Source: Pseudoalteromonas piscicida
Lineage (GTDB): Bacteria > Pseudomonadota > Gammaproteobacteria > Enterobacterales > Alteromonadaceae
Assembly: GCF_000238315.3 (NCBI RefSeq)
Contig: NZ_CP011924.1
Location: 1,156,501 to 1,220,500 of the forward strand
Direction: 5' to 3'
Length of the DNA: 64,000 nt
In this document: in pieces, positions 1 to 7,445 of the stretch
Position numbering within the stretch: position 1 is the first letter of the stretch
Layout of the letters: each line of letters begins with the position of its first letter
Program-made: the position numbers and the translations under genes
The notes under the pieces: generated by a model
The model's database searches: none
Told to the model about the DNA's origin: nothing
Seen by the model: the letters and a program-made list of their open reading frames with translations, nothing else

Positions 1-796
1 TTATCCCGAGCAAAACTGATTTTCCACCCGTACTACGTTGCTTGGGCACGAGACCTAATGAGGCTGAAACATCTCGCCCTTTTGTATAACCACTACCATT
101 CCCCACTTCGTTAAAGTAACTACTTGCAACTATTGGCCCTATGCCCGGAATACTCTGTAAATTGACGCATATCTCATTGTTTTTAACTTGCTCTTTTATC
201 TGTTGATTGTACGTTTCAATACTTTCATCAAGCACTTGTAGGAGTTTATAGAGTTGGCTAAGCACTTGTTTAAAGCTCGCGGTCAATACTCGCTCCTCAC
301 CTAACAAAGCAGCCACTTCTTTGCGAACATTTTCGATACCTTTAGTAATGGCAATGCCGTACTCAAGTAGCAAACCTCGAATTTGATTACTCAGTGCTGT
401 TCGTTGACCAATTGCAAGCTCTCTCACTTTATGGATTGTTTGACTATCTTGCTGCTCTAATGTTTTCACTGGAACTGAGCGAATATGTGCCTGCTGTGAT
501 GCAATTAAAATTGCATACGCATCGTTGTAATCATTTTTATTCCCCGTCAAAAATGGCTTCACGTGTTGTGGTGGTATGAGCTCAACTTGAAAACCTAATT
601 GGCTAATTTCACGACCCCAATAATTAGAGGTTCCACACGCTTCCATGACTAATTTACAATTTGGCATTTGTGCCAAATAAGTCAGTAGTTGACGACGTTT
701 AATAGCTTTCTTTACTACAATCTTATTGGATAGGTTACATCCAATAAAATGAAAAATATTTTTTGCGATGTCGATACTGATTGTTGTAATCTGCAT
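1..796 (-). CDS. IS110-family transposase, 3' end cut by the window edge
   Basis: The open frame runs from ATG at 796 to the left edge without a stop (265 codons). The product starts MQITTISIDIAKNIFHF, where the Asp after SI is the first acidic residue of the RuvC-like DEDD catalytic domain. It continues with VMEACGTSNYWGREI and LTGNKNDYNDAYAI, both characteristic of IS110 transposases. The transposase_20 signature SIPGIGPIVAS with a nearby ASLGLVPKQRSTGGK follows close to the edge. The start at 796 is preferred over the in-frame ATG at 811 because GGGAG stands about 8 bases upstream of it. The visible part has no frameshift or internal stop, so the gene may be intact. Family assignment is confident; activity is not known. 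Confidence 0.9.
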   Translation of the reverse strand, partial: MQITTISIDIAKNIFHFIGCNLSNKIVVKKAIKRRQLLTYLAQMPNCKLVMEACGTSNYWGREISQLGFQVELIPPQHVKPFLTGNKNDYNDAYAILIASQQAHIRSVPVKTLEQQDSQTIHKVRELAIGQRTALSNQIRGLLLEYGIAITKGIENVRKEVAALLGEERVLTASFKQVLSQLYKLLQVLDESIETYNQQIKEQVKNNEICVNLQSIPGIGPIVASSYFNEVGNGSGYTKGRDVSASLGLVPKQRSTGGKSVLLGI

Positions 797-880
797 TTGG
801 TCTTCTCCCATTTCGATTGTTTGCAATTCAATCATGGCACACCGATGCCGAGTGTGGGAGGAGACCATTACATCAGGTTA
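1..880 (-). mobile_element. IS110/IS1111-family insertion sequence, left part outside window
   Basis: An insertion sequence is inferred from the transposase gene that fills almost all of this stretch. The 3' part of the transposase and the far end of the element lie left of the window. IS110-type elements have no classical long terminal inverted repeats, so the right boundary near 840-880 is a guess: it falls between the transposase start and the next gene's stop at 922. No target duplication is expected or seen. In this family a non-coding RNA (bridge or seek RNA) is encoded next to the transposase. Only about 100 bases precede the transposase here, so it would more likely lie on the missing side, as in the IS1111 group. 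Confidence 0.75.
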
Positions 881-921
881 AATAAAGCGGCTTCTAAAAG
901 TAGTAAGCCGCTTTGAGTCTG

Positions 922-2427
922 TTAGTTACAACCTTTTTGAATGGTTTGTGTTGTCACACTGACCTCAAAGTCATTGTAATCATTATCGTTTTGATCTTCC
1001 CAACGTTGGTTGGTACCTGAGACTTGGTACTTGGTTGATAGTGTATTGCTGTTACCATCAATAGCGAGCACATAGGTAAAGGATTGTCCTTGAAGGATGT
1101 CATAGCTGCCGGCACTTCCGTATTCATCAAGCAATTTAATATACTGGCCATTTACTTTGATACCCCAGTCATTATTGAATAATGAGTCTTCTCTGACGAA
1201 CGCGTAATTAATCCGCGTGTAGTTGTCAGGCACACATGCGGTTTCATTGTCGAGTATGTTTCCCGATAGGGTTTCATTGCCTGAGGTATTGCTCGCGCCT
1301 GTTACGCTCAAAGAGAGTTCCCGATCGCCAGTGTACTCAGCATCATCTATTGTTGCTATTTGAATGGTAGCAGTTGTGCTGCCCGCAGGTATTACCAATG
1401 AAGTAGATGGTGCTACGTAGTCATTTGATTGCGTTGTCACATCATTGACCGCCACCGAAAAGCTGACGTCCTGCTCGAAGGCCTTACTTAAGGTAATTTG
1501 ATAGCTAAGGGTACTTCCTTCATAAACCGTGTTTTCAATACTCGTTAACGTAAAAGAAGGTGGCGAAGGAGGGGTTGGTGTGCCGCCGCAACCAGAAACG
1601 GTATAGCATGTACTGCTACCATTTGGGTTATATGCGAGGTCATTTACTCGTATTGGTAATGTATTGATATAACATGTGCTTCCTGTATCAGGGTTTAGCT
1701 TATAAATCGCGCTTTTGTTGGTGTGTCCGGCGTCATTAATGATAACGCGACTGATAATAAGCTCTCCGTTACTATTAAGGCTTGCCCCTGTAACGGCAGT
1801 TAGGTCGTGATCAGATAATTTAGTCACAGAAAAGTCATTGGTATTAACTTGGTAAACGGCTGCACTAGTGACTAGGATTAAGCGACCATTATAAAACTCA
1901 AGATCGCCGCGGTATTTTCCCGCCAATGAGGGGAGGTCCGAGAGCTTAGTTGCGTCGCCTGTGTTTTTATCTATGCTGTAAATAGAATCGTAACTCGTTC
2001 CAATGAGTCTATCGTTTGTGCTGTCATATGCCAATCCCACCAAATAAGCCGTTCTACCGACAATGGTATGAGAGGTTCCATCAAAATATGCTAGTTGAAT
2101 ATAGCGATGTTTTTTACCTTCAATGGGAATATCTGCGTCAGCTGGTAAGTTTAGATGACTGGTATCAACTTTATAGTCGATTGGCCTTGGTGCGGATGCA
2201 TAGTACCAACGTGCACTGCTAGTATCATAGGCGAGTGCAGCCGAACTAAAAGCGGCTAAACTATTGGCGCTGGCTTGTCCTGCACCTTCATCTAGGCCAA
2301 ACAAAATACCAATATCGCCGCGGCCAGCGTTAATACCAAAAACCTGACCTGGGCAACTATCTGCATAGGTGTATGTGGAAAGTAATGTTGAGAGTAAACC
2401 AAGTGTTGTGAGTGATGCTTTTAACAT
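922..2427 (-). CDS. Secreted protein with Calx-beta-like domain and DUF4114-like C-terminus
   Basis: The 501-residue product has a Sec signal peptide (about 1-22, ending TYADS). Residues ~25-270 contain short beta-rich repeats such as YDSTNDRLIGTSYDSIYSID, suggesting a propeller-like fold. A GGTPTPPSPPS linker precedes a Calx-beta domain (~290-395, with YEGSTLSYQITLSK and TIQIATIDDAEYTGDRE). The C-terminus (~400-500) contains WEDQNDNDYNDFEVSV, like the acidic calcium-binding signature of DUF4114. It is probably a calcium-dependent extracellular or surface protein. No membrane anchor or sorting signal is visible, and the last residues are KGCN. It is monocistronic with an AGGG about 10 bases before the ATG. 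Function unknown; domain calls are by eye. Confidence 0.75.
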   Translation of the reverse strand: MLKASLTTLGLLSTLLSTYTYADSCPGQVFGINAGRGDIGILFGLDEGAGQASANSLAAFSSAALAYDTSSARWYYASAPRPIDYKVDTSHLNLPADADIPIEGKKHRYIQLAYFDGTSHTIVGRTAYLVGLAYDSTNDRLIGTSYDSIYSIDKNTGDATKLSDLPSLAGKYRGDLEFYNGRLILVTSAAVYQVNTNDFSVTKLSDHDLTAVTGASLNSNGELIISRVIINDAGHTNKSAIYKLNPDTGSTCYINTLPIRVNDLAYNPNGSSTCYTVSGCGGTPTPPSPPSFTLTSIENTVYEGSTLSYQITLSKAFEQDVSFSVAVNDVTTQSNDYVAPSTSLVIPAGSTTATIQIATIDDAEYTGDRELSLSVTGASNTSGNETLSGNILDNETACVPDNYTRINYAFVREDSLFNNDWGIKVNGQYIKLLDEYGSAGSYDILQGQSFTYVLAIDGNSNTLSTKYQVSGTNQRWEDQNDNDYNDFEVSVTTQTIQKGCN

Positions 2428-2485
2428 AGCAGGAACCCTAAAAAGTTTACGTCCTGTAACTTAAAACAACACAAAGCAATGTCTT

Positions 2486-2509
2486 CGCAATTGAGTCCAA
2501 CTCAATGCG
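2486..2509. promoter_or_regulatory. Inverted repeat upstream of the secreted Calx-beta protein
   Basis: CGCAATTGAGT and ACTCAATGCG form an inverted repeat around CCA with a one-base bulge. It lies about 60-80 bases upstream of the minus-strand gene that starts at 2427. It has no following T-run on either strand, so it fits an operator or leader hairpin better than a terminator. This is a structural observation only. Confidence 0.35.
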
Positions 2510-2614
2510 ATGACTTAATCCTTTAAGGCGGGCGCTTCCATTATTGACTTTGCAATCTAGCGCTATAATTGATCATAATTTACACTTTTACAACAGTAAA
2601 ATAATTAAAAAGTA

Positions 2615-2817
2615 TTAATTATTTGATTCTTGCCTATTTTTAAAGTTTGGTAATAATGACTCAACGATTTCTTTTGCTGAGATGGTATAGCGTACGCCAG
2701 AGAACATCACTGATGCGTTTTCATCGATCCCTGTAATGCCCGTTAACGTCCAGCCTTCACCTCTTTGTGGGCAGTAAACCTTTGTCGTTGGGGGATAACG
2801 GTGAACTCTTGACTCAT
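2615..2817 (-). CDS. Small hypothetical protein, probably frameshifted near its N-terminus
   Basis: The downstream frame encodes a plausible small globular protein (PQRGEGWTLTGITGIDENAS, then VMFSGVRYTISAKEIVESLL) but has only TTG codons as possible starts. A well-placed start, GGAG 7 bases before ATG at 2817, opens another frame encoding MSQEFTVIP that stops after 24 codons. The frames meet at a run of five G (2790-2794 on the plus strand). One extra base would join them into MSQEFTVIPPTTKVYCPQRG of about 67 residues. This suggests a sequencing error, a real inactivating indel, or slippage. A TATAAT box overlaps 2839-2846, consistent with transcription starting just before the GGAG. The protein is not recognised. 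Confidence 0.5.
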
Positions 2818-2932
2818 ATTCATTCTCCAAAAATGCTAAATTATAAAGCAATGCAAGCGATCATAATATTGAAAGGTGTATTTGCTGCAATAAGTGCTAC
2901 CATTGCGGCAGAAACATAGACCTGAGCATTTT

Positions 2933-3412
2933 ATGGAATTTGAAACACCAAGGCTAGTCATCAGGCCGATAAGGCACAAAGATAATCCGCAGTTATTGGC
3001 GCTACTTAATTTACCGCAGGTAAAAGTGTATAACGATTACGGTGATAACCTCACTGAAGTAGACCTTAAATGCATGATCCAAATGGATATTGAGCGTCAA
3101 TATGAAGGTAGAGGTGGACGCTTTTGTCTTGTGTGTAAAAACACTAAAGCGGTGATTGGTTGTATTGGTTTCTATCACGAAGAGGGTGATATTGAGGGCC
3201 TACATATTGGCTATGAATTACTGCCTGATTATTGGGGTAAAGGCGTGATGTTTGAAGCTTTACGTTGTCTATTTGCAAACAAAAGCCAGATTGAATTTAG
3301 GCTCAATGTGATTCTGGCGCATGTATCTGCTGATAATCTTCGCTCATTAAACCTACTCAAGCGTTTGGGGTTTTGCGCAGCTGGAAACAATCTGTATAAG
3401 ATTGGGTTATAA
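2933..3412 (+). CDS. GNAT-family N-acetyltransferase (RimJ/RimL-like)
   Basis: The product (about 159 residues from ATG 2933) begins METPRLVIRP-like (MEFETPRLVIRPIRHKDNP), as RimJ/RimL-type acetyltransferases do. It contains the acetyl-CoA site region with LLPDYWGKGVMFEALRCLF (motif A) and the motif B segment ILAHVSADNLRSLNLLKRLGF. It probably transfers acetyl to an amino group of a protein N-terminus or small molecule; the substrate cannot be read from sequence. A GTG start 39 bases upstream is possible but lacks family similarity. It is monocistronic and convergent with htpX, with which it shares a terminator region. Confidence 0.85.
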   Translation: MEFETPRLVIRPIRHKDNPQLLALLNLPQVKVYNDYGDNLTEVDLKCMIQMDIERQYEGRGGRFCLVCKNTKAVIGCIGFYHEEGDIEGLHIGYELLPDYWGKGVMFEALRCLFANKSQIEFRLNVILAHVSADNLRSLNLLKRLGFCAAGNNLYKIGL

Positions 3413-3437
3413 AAAAGGGCAACTTAACAGTTGCCCT
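3411..3437. terminator. Terminator between the acetyltransferase and htpX
   Basis: AGGGCAACT and AGTTGCCCT form a perfect 9-bp stem with a TAAC loop. On the minus strand it is followed by six T, making a canonical intrinsic terminator for htpX. On the plus strand the tail is AATAAG, so it is weaker in that direction. Confidence 0.8.
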
Positions 3438-3456
3438 AATAAGAATTTGAAAAGAA

Positions 3457-4317
3457 TTACGAAAGTGCTTTAATTCTTTCATCAAGTGGCGGGTGAGAAG
3501 CAAAGAAGTCTGCAACAGACTTACCTGAAGCAATACCAAAAGCCATCATTGAGCCTTCTAATTGCGATTCATGGTTGTGCTTCAAACGCTCTAGTGCTGA
3601 ACGCATTTTTTGCGCACCGACTAAATCCGCTGCACCTTTATCAGCTGCGAATTCTCGTTTACGACTAAAGTAAGCGACAACAACAGACGCCAAAATACCA
3701 AAGAGGATCTGGAATATCATATCAAAGATAAAATATGTCCAGCTTCCACCTGACTCTTCTTCATCGCTATTCAAGAAGTTGTCAACAATACCCGCCAATA
3801 CTTTAGCGAAGAATATAACAAAGGTATTTACAACACCTTGGATCAAGGTAAGTGTAACCATGTCGCCATTTGCAACGTGCGACACTTCGTGCGCAAGAAC
3901 TGCCTCTGCTTGATCCTGATTCATGTTGTGAAGTAGGCCAGTACTTACAGCAACTAAGCTGTTATTTTTACTCGGCCCGGTTGCAAACGCATTCATTTCA
4001 GGGCTGTCGTAAATCGCAACTTCTGGCATTGCAATTCCTGCTTTTTTAGCTTGCTCTGCGACAGTAGAAACTAACCAATGTTCAGTCTCGTTTCGTGGTT
4101 GCTCAATAACATGGGCCCCTGTGGATTTTTTTGCGATCCACTTAGACATGTAAAGAGAGATAAAAGAACCACCGAATCCAAATACGGCAGCAATAACCAT
4201 AATGCCTGTATAGCTTCGGCTAGAAATACCAAACACAGACATTAAGACAGATAACACAATTCCTAACACAAGCATCACTGCTAAGTTAGTGATAAGGAAT
4301 AAGATGACGCGTTTCAT
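3457..4317 (-). CDS. htpX: Membrane zinc metalloprotease HtpX
   Basis: HtpX is an M48-family inner-membrane endopeptidase that degrades misfolded membrane proteins together with FtsH. The 286-residue product matches the usual length. Two N-terminal membrane segments (about 4-27 and 35-55) precede the cytosolic protease domain. The zinc motif HEVSH lies in [16 protein letters not shown] near residue 140, and two more hydrophobic segments follow, then [13 protein letters not shown], where the Glu is the third zinc ligand. The start at 4317 ([11 protein letters not shown]) has GAGG about 6 bases upstream; an in-frame TTG further upstream is rejected. Regulation by CpxR, as in E. coli, was not evident. 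Confidence 0.95.
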   Translation of the reverse strand: MKRVILFLITNLAVMLVLGIVLSVLMSVFGISSRSYTGIMVIAAVFGFGGSFISLYMSKWIAKKSTGAHVIEQPRNETEHWLVSTVAEQAKKAGIAMPEVAIYDSPEMNAFATGPSKNNSLVAVSTGLLHNMNQDQAEAVLAHEVSHVANGDMVTLTLIQGVVNTFVIFFAKVLAGIVDNFLNSDEEESGGSWTYFIFDMIFQILFGILASVVVAYFSRKREFAADKGAADLVGAQKMRSALERLKHNHESQLEGSMMAFGIASGKSVADFFASHPPLDERIKALS

Positions 4318-4463
4318 TTTGACCTCGTTAGACAAAAATAAGGAACTAAGTAACTTTTCCCAAGCACTTGCTTATTACACTAGTCCTAGATGCTTTATAT
4401 GGTCAGAAGTTCAAAAGCACAAGTAAATTCGCATTAATATTCAAAAAGAACACATCATACAAA

Positions 4464-4988
4464 TTATTGACTAACCAATTTCAACTTCTGAGATAGGGAA
4501 TGCAGCATCTGGTCAACAGAGCTATGCTCATTGCTTAACCCTTCTAATAAGGTCATAAAGTAGCAATCCATCATAACGGTTGCTTTCAACTCATTGTATT
4601 CCTGCTCACTGAATAACAAGTGTTTGAACAAATTGAGTTGTCCCGTAAAGAATTCGCTATGCCAAATAATCCCACAAAGCAGCTCTTTACTGAAATTTCT
4701 ATTGCTAAGATAAAAAGCAAATAAATACTTTGCATAGTGACGTAACTTTAAGCTGGCACTATGCTGCTCATCTGTTGTTTTCGCTTCATTAATTAGTTCA
4801 TCTATTTGGTTATGCATTGCGACTTTGAGCATGTCGAGCTTAGTGGGGAAGTGAGAGAAAACTGTTCCCGTTGCCACGTTTGCTGCTTGGGCAATTTGCC
4901 GAGTAGTAGTGTTTTCAAAACCATTGTCTTGAAAAAGTTGCCAGCTAGCACTGAGAATTTTATTGTACGTAATTTCTCTTTTTTTCAT
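4464..4988 (-). CDS. TetR-family transcriptional regulator
   Basis: The 174-residue product carries the TetR N-terminal DNA-binding domain (KREITYNKILSASWQLFQ, then FENTTTRQIAQAANVATG and TVFSHFPTKLDMLK, about residues 3-60). A diverged ligand-binding domain follows. It is transcribed away from the small membrane-protein gene at 5118. Two near-identical palindromes in the 129-base gap are the obvious operators, so it very likely represses itself and its neighbour. The inducer is unknown. AGGT lies about 9 bases before the ATG at 4988. Confidence 0.9.
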   Translation of the reverse strand: MKKREITYNKILSASWQLFQDNGFENTTTRQIAQAANVATGTVFSHFPTKLDMLKVAMHNQIDELINEAKTTDEQHSASLKLRHYAKYLFAFYLSNRNFSKELLCGIIWHSEFFTGQLNLFKHLLFSEQEYNELKATVMMDCYFMTLLEGLSNEHSSVDQMLHSLSQKLKLVSQ

Positions 4989-5059
4989 ATGGTTACCTTT
5001 TTATTTGCGAAGAGAGTGTAGCACAATTCCAGATTATTTAAGAGATAAAGTTTGCAAAT

Positions 5060-5097
5060 AATGAGCGTGCTCATTATTATAATTGAGCGTGCTCATT
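5060..5097. promoter_or_regulatory. Two tandem palindromic operators for the TetR regulator
   Basis: AATGAGCGTGCTCATT (5060-5075) is a perfect 7-2-7 palindrome. ATTGAGCGTGCTCATT (5082-5097) repeats it with one changed base. The copies are 22 bp apart centre to centre, about two helical turns, so two regulator dimers could sit on the same face. They lie between the divergent TetR gene and the small membrane-protein gene, 20 bases before the latter's start codon. Confidence 0.8.
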
Positions 5098-5117
5098 AAA
5101 TTTCAATAGGAGTTGTT

Positions 5118-5324
5118 ATGCAATATTTGAGCTTATTCATCGGATACATTCTGTTCATCCCTTTTATCTTTTTTTACAGCTATATTCTTGGTCCAGCTTT
5201 AAAAATGGTGCTGATCCCAGGTGGCCTTGTGGTGCTATGCTTAATTATGGGTCCTAAAACGTTTTTCTCTCACTTTAACCGTGCGAAAGCATTAAGTATT
5301 GAAGAATTGGTGGTGTCTAAATAA
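5118..5324 (+). CDS. Small hydrophobic membrane protein controlled by the adjacent TetR regulator
   Basis: The 68-residue product has two hydrophobic stretches (about 4-24, LFIGYILFIPFIFFYSYIL, and 30-46, VLIPGGLVVLCLIMGP). A short charged tail (RAKALSIEELVVSK) follows. It probably sits in the inner membrane; no family was recognised. AGGAG lies 6-7 bases before the ATG. The tandem operators immediately upstream indicate it is the regulator's main target. The gene is alone before the purE promoter, so it may act in envelope stress or small-molecule tolerance, which is speculation. Confidence 0.75.
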   Translation: MQYLSLFIGYILFIPFIFFYSYILGPALKMVLIPGGLVVLCLIMGPKTFFSHFNRAKALSIEELVVSK

Positions 5325-5364
5325 CTCAGGACGCCATCGCGTGATAATTGCAATAAGTTGATTC

Positions 5365-5393
5365 TTCGCATTAAAGACGAACTCAGGTATAAT
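5365..5393 (+). promoter_or_regulatory. Sigma-70-type promoter of purEK
   Basis: TATAAT at 5388-5393 is a consensus -10 box and TTCGCA at 5365-5370 is a 4/6 -35 match with a 17-bp spacer. Transcription should begin near 5400, placing the 5401-5423 hairpin at the very 5' end of the mRNA. Confidence 0.65.
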
Positions 5394-5400
5394 GCCCGCA

Positions 5401-5423
5401 GCTAAGGTGTGAAGGACCTTAGC
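5401..5423 (+). promoter_or_regulatory. 5'-leader hairpin before purE
   Basis: GCTAAGGT and ACCTTAGC form a perfect 8-bp stem with a 7-base loop (GTGAAGG). It lies about 7 bases after the -10 box and about 30 bases before the purE start, with no T-run. It would cap the transcript's 5' end and may stabilise the mRNA or bind a regulator. No classical PurR box was seen. Confidence 0.5.
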
Positions 5424-5456
5424 CCTGTATCGTTCAAAATTAGTCGAGGAATTATT

Positions 5457-5939
5457 ATGACCGTTGGCATCATTATGGGCTCAAAATCAGATTGGCCTAC
5501 AATGCAACATGCAGCTGAAATGTTAGATAAATTTGGTATTGATTATGAAACTAAAGTGGTTTCAGCTCACCGTACTCCACAGCTTTTAGCGGATTATGCT
5601 TCGACAGCAGCAGAACGTGGGATCAAAGTTATCATTGCCGGTGCTGGCGGTGCTGCACACCTACCAGGTATGGCGGCAGCATTTACAAGTCTGCCTGTAC
5701 TTGGCGTTCCAGTAAAATCAAAAACGCTAAATGGCGTGGACTCATTGCTATCAATTTGCCAAATGCCTAAAGGTGTTGCGGTAGGTACGTTAGCGATTGG
5801 CGACGCTGGTGCTGCAAACGCAGGTTTGCTAGCAGCTCAAATTTTAGGTTGTCAGCAGCCAGAAATTTTTGCAAAAGTAGAAGCGTTCAGAAAAGAACAA
5901 ACAGAAACTGTACTAGCTAATCCAGATCCTGCGAAATAA
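5457..5939 (+). CDS. purE: N5-carboxyaminoimidazole ribonucleotide mutase PurE
   Basis: PurE converts N5-CAIR to CAIR in de novo purine synthesis, downstream of PurK. The 160-residue product has the class I PurE signatures [10 protein letters not shown] near the N-terminus, VVSAHRTP (with the catalytic His) and [12 protein letters not shown]. The start at ATG 5457 gives the canonical [10 protein letters not shown]-terminus and has GAGGA at 5446-5450. A longer frame opening upstream would include the leader hairpin and is rejected. purK follows after one base, so the two are cotranscribed and probably translationally coupled. Confidence 0.97.
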   Translation: MTVGIIMGSKSDWPTMQHAAEMLDKFGIDYETKVVSAHRTPQLLADYASTAAERGIKVIIAGAGGAAHLPGMAAAFTSLPVLGVPVKSKTLNGVDSLLSICQMPKGVAVGTLAIGDAGAANAGLLAAQILGCQQPEIFAKVEAFRKEQTETVLANPDPAK

Positions 5940-5940
5940 C

Positions 5941-7089
5941 ATGAATATTCTTGTTTTAGGGGCGGGACAGTTAGCCCGTATGATGAGCTTATCGTCAACT
6001 CATCTTGATATAAAAGTGTTGGCTTATGATGTTGGCAGCCAAACGGTAATAAACCCCGTTACCTTTGCAACAACACCAGAGTCATTACAGCAAGCTATTG
6101 ACAATGCTGATGCGATCACTGCCGAATTTGAACATATTCCACATGATGTTTTGGCGGTTTGCGAACAAAGTGGTAAGTTCTACCCTGGCGCAGAAGCAAT
6201 AGCCACTGGTGGTGACCGCGCGAAAGAAAAAGCGCTACTAGATAAAACATCTGTTCCTTGTGCTCCTTTCAAAATCATTACTGATAAAGCGCATTTTCTC
6301 ACAGCGATTGATGAATTAGGCATGCCGTTGGTCGTTAAAACCTGTCAGGCAGGCTATGATGGTAAAGGGCAATGGCGAGTAAAATCAGAGTCTGAAATAG
6401 ATAGTACTTGGGACGAAATGTCCGAGTTTTTGCAAGCAGGCACTGAAGCACAGCCTCACTCTATCGTTGCTGAAAAAATGATACCGTTTGACCGTGAAGT
6501 GTCGATTATTGGTGTGCGCGCTAAAAATGGTGAATGTAAAATTTATCCGTTGACTGAAAACCAGCATACCAATGGTGTACTGACCCTATCAATTGCCGGG
6601 AAAGAGAAAGCCAATATTCAAGCGCAAGCGGAAGACGCATTTGCGAAACTTGCGAATGCACTCGATTATGTTGGTGTACTTGCTATTGAGTTTTTCGATG
6701 TTGAAGGTCAATTATTAGTTAATGAAATAGCACCTAGGGTACATAACTCAGGACATTGGTCTCAACAAGGTGCCCATGTAAGCCAGTTTGAAAACCATAT
6801 TCGTGCCGTTGCCGGTTTACCGATTGGTGATACAAACCTGCTTCGCCCAACCGCGATGATAAATGTGTTAGGGCAAAGTCACATTCCATCGCAAGTTCTT
6901 GCTGTCTCAGGGACAACCAGTCACTGGTATGGCAAAGATGCGAAACCGGGCAGAAAAATGGGGCATATCAACGTGTCAGCTGACTCACTGCATAAGTTAG
7001 GTGAAGCACTGGCAGAGCTTGCTGACATCTTGCCTGAGGCAGACTACCCTGGGGTTATGGAAACCGCTCAGCAATTAATTTTGAATTAG
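5941..7089 (+). CDS. purK: 5-(carboxyamino)imidazole ribonucleotide synthase PurK
   Basis: PurK makes N5-CAIR from AIR, ATP and bicarbonate, supplying PurE. The 382-residue product opens with the Rossmann-like MNILVLGAGQLARMM. It carries an ATP-grasp domain (residues ~100-290) with VVKTCQAGYDGKGQW, FDREVSIIGVR and LLVNEIAPRVHNSGHW, all typical of PurK. Length is normal. It begins one base after the purE stop and has no internal Shine-Dalgarno of note, consistent with coupling. No terminator directly follows; the next strong one is at 7324. Confidence 0.96.
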   Translation: MNILVLGAGQLARMMSLSSTHLDIKVLAYDVGSQTVINPVTFATTPESLQQAIDNADAITAEFEHIPHDVLAVCEQSGKFYPGAEAIATGGDRAKEKALLDKTSVPCAPFKIITDKAHFLTAIDELGMPLVVKTCQAGYDGKGQWRVKSESEIDSTWDEMSEFLQAGTEAQPHSIVAEKMIPFDREVSIIGVRAKNGECKIYPLTENQHTNGVLTLSIAGKEKANIQAQAEDAFAKLANALDYVGVLAIEFFDVEGQLLVNEIAPRVHNSGHWSQQGAHVSQFENHIRAVAGLPIGDTNLLRPTAMINVLGQSHIPSQVLAVSGTTSHWYGKDAKPGRKMGHINVSADSLHKLGEALAELADILPEADYPGVMETAQQLILN

Positions 7090-7240
7090 TACTACTGTTT
7101 TTAGCAAAAAAGGTCCATTGTTAACTAAAAACCTAAGCTTATGATAACTATTGAGTTAACTCATTCCTAGTAACAGAGCTCAGGGAAGATATAAAAAATT
7201 TAATTTTTTTAACGTTATTTTTGGAACTCTTTTCTGATAG

Positions 7241-7352
7241 TGCGGTCTACTATTGTGAGGCGCGGATAGGCCTCATTTCATACTCGTTGTCCATCAACGA
7301 CTATGTGAGCGCAGAGAGTATTTGGCCAGCATCCCTATGCTGGCCTTTTTTT
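7241..7352 (+). ncRNA. Candidate small structured RNA ending in an intrinsic terminator
   Basis: Three hairpins follow each other. TGAGGC/GCCTCA lies around 7255-7274. TCGTTG/CAACGA with a TCCAT loop lies around 7287-7303 and is enclosed by a possible ATACTC/GAGTAT outer helix. The terminator stem GGCCAGCAT/ATGCTGGCC is followed by seven T. This could be a free small RNA, a processed 3' end of purEK mRNA, or a cis-acting leader of the peptidase gene. No known RNA family was recognised and no convincing promoter was found, so the 5' end is a guess. Confidence 0.4.
7324..7352 (+). terminator. Strong intrinsic terminator upstream of the S9 peptidase gene
   Basis: A perfect 9-bp stem (GGCCAGCAT, loop CCCT, ATGCTGGCC) is followed by TTTTTTT. 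It lies 235 bases after purK and 94 bases before the next gene, so it ends either purEK transcripts or a separate small RNA. Confidence 0.85.
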
Positions 7353-7445
7353 GTCCCACCCATCGTGCTTTTAATCTTAAATCTGTCGATATTCCGCTGG
7401 CTTTCTGCTTAAATTAAGCAAATTTAACTATTATAAGAAAGTCAC

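Larger units (their letters stand above)
7090..7445. other. 356-base intergenic region with a structured segment
   Basis: The first 130 bases are AT-rich with no evident signal. From about 7240 the sequence becomes GC-richer and contains three consecutive hairpins, the last a strong terminator (7324-7352). From 7353 to 7445 it holds the presumed promoter and leader of the following peptidase gene. A 63-codon frame through this region has no ribosome site and cuts across the hairpins, so it is not called. Confidence 0.6.

Noticed and set aside
7221..7412. 63-codon open frame between purK and the S9 peptidase
   Set aside because: It has no ribosome site, its sequence has no recognisable protein features, and it runs through three RNA hairpins including a terminator.
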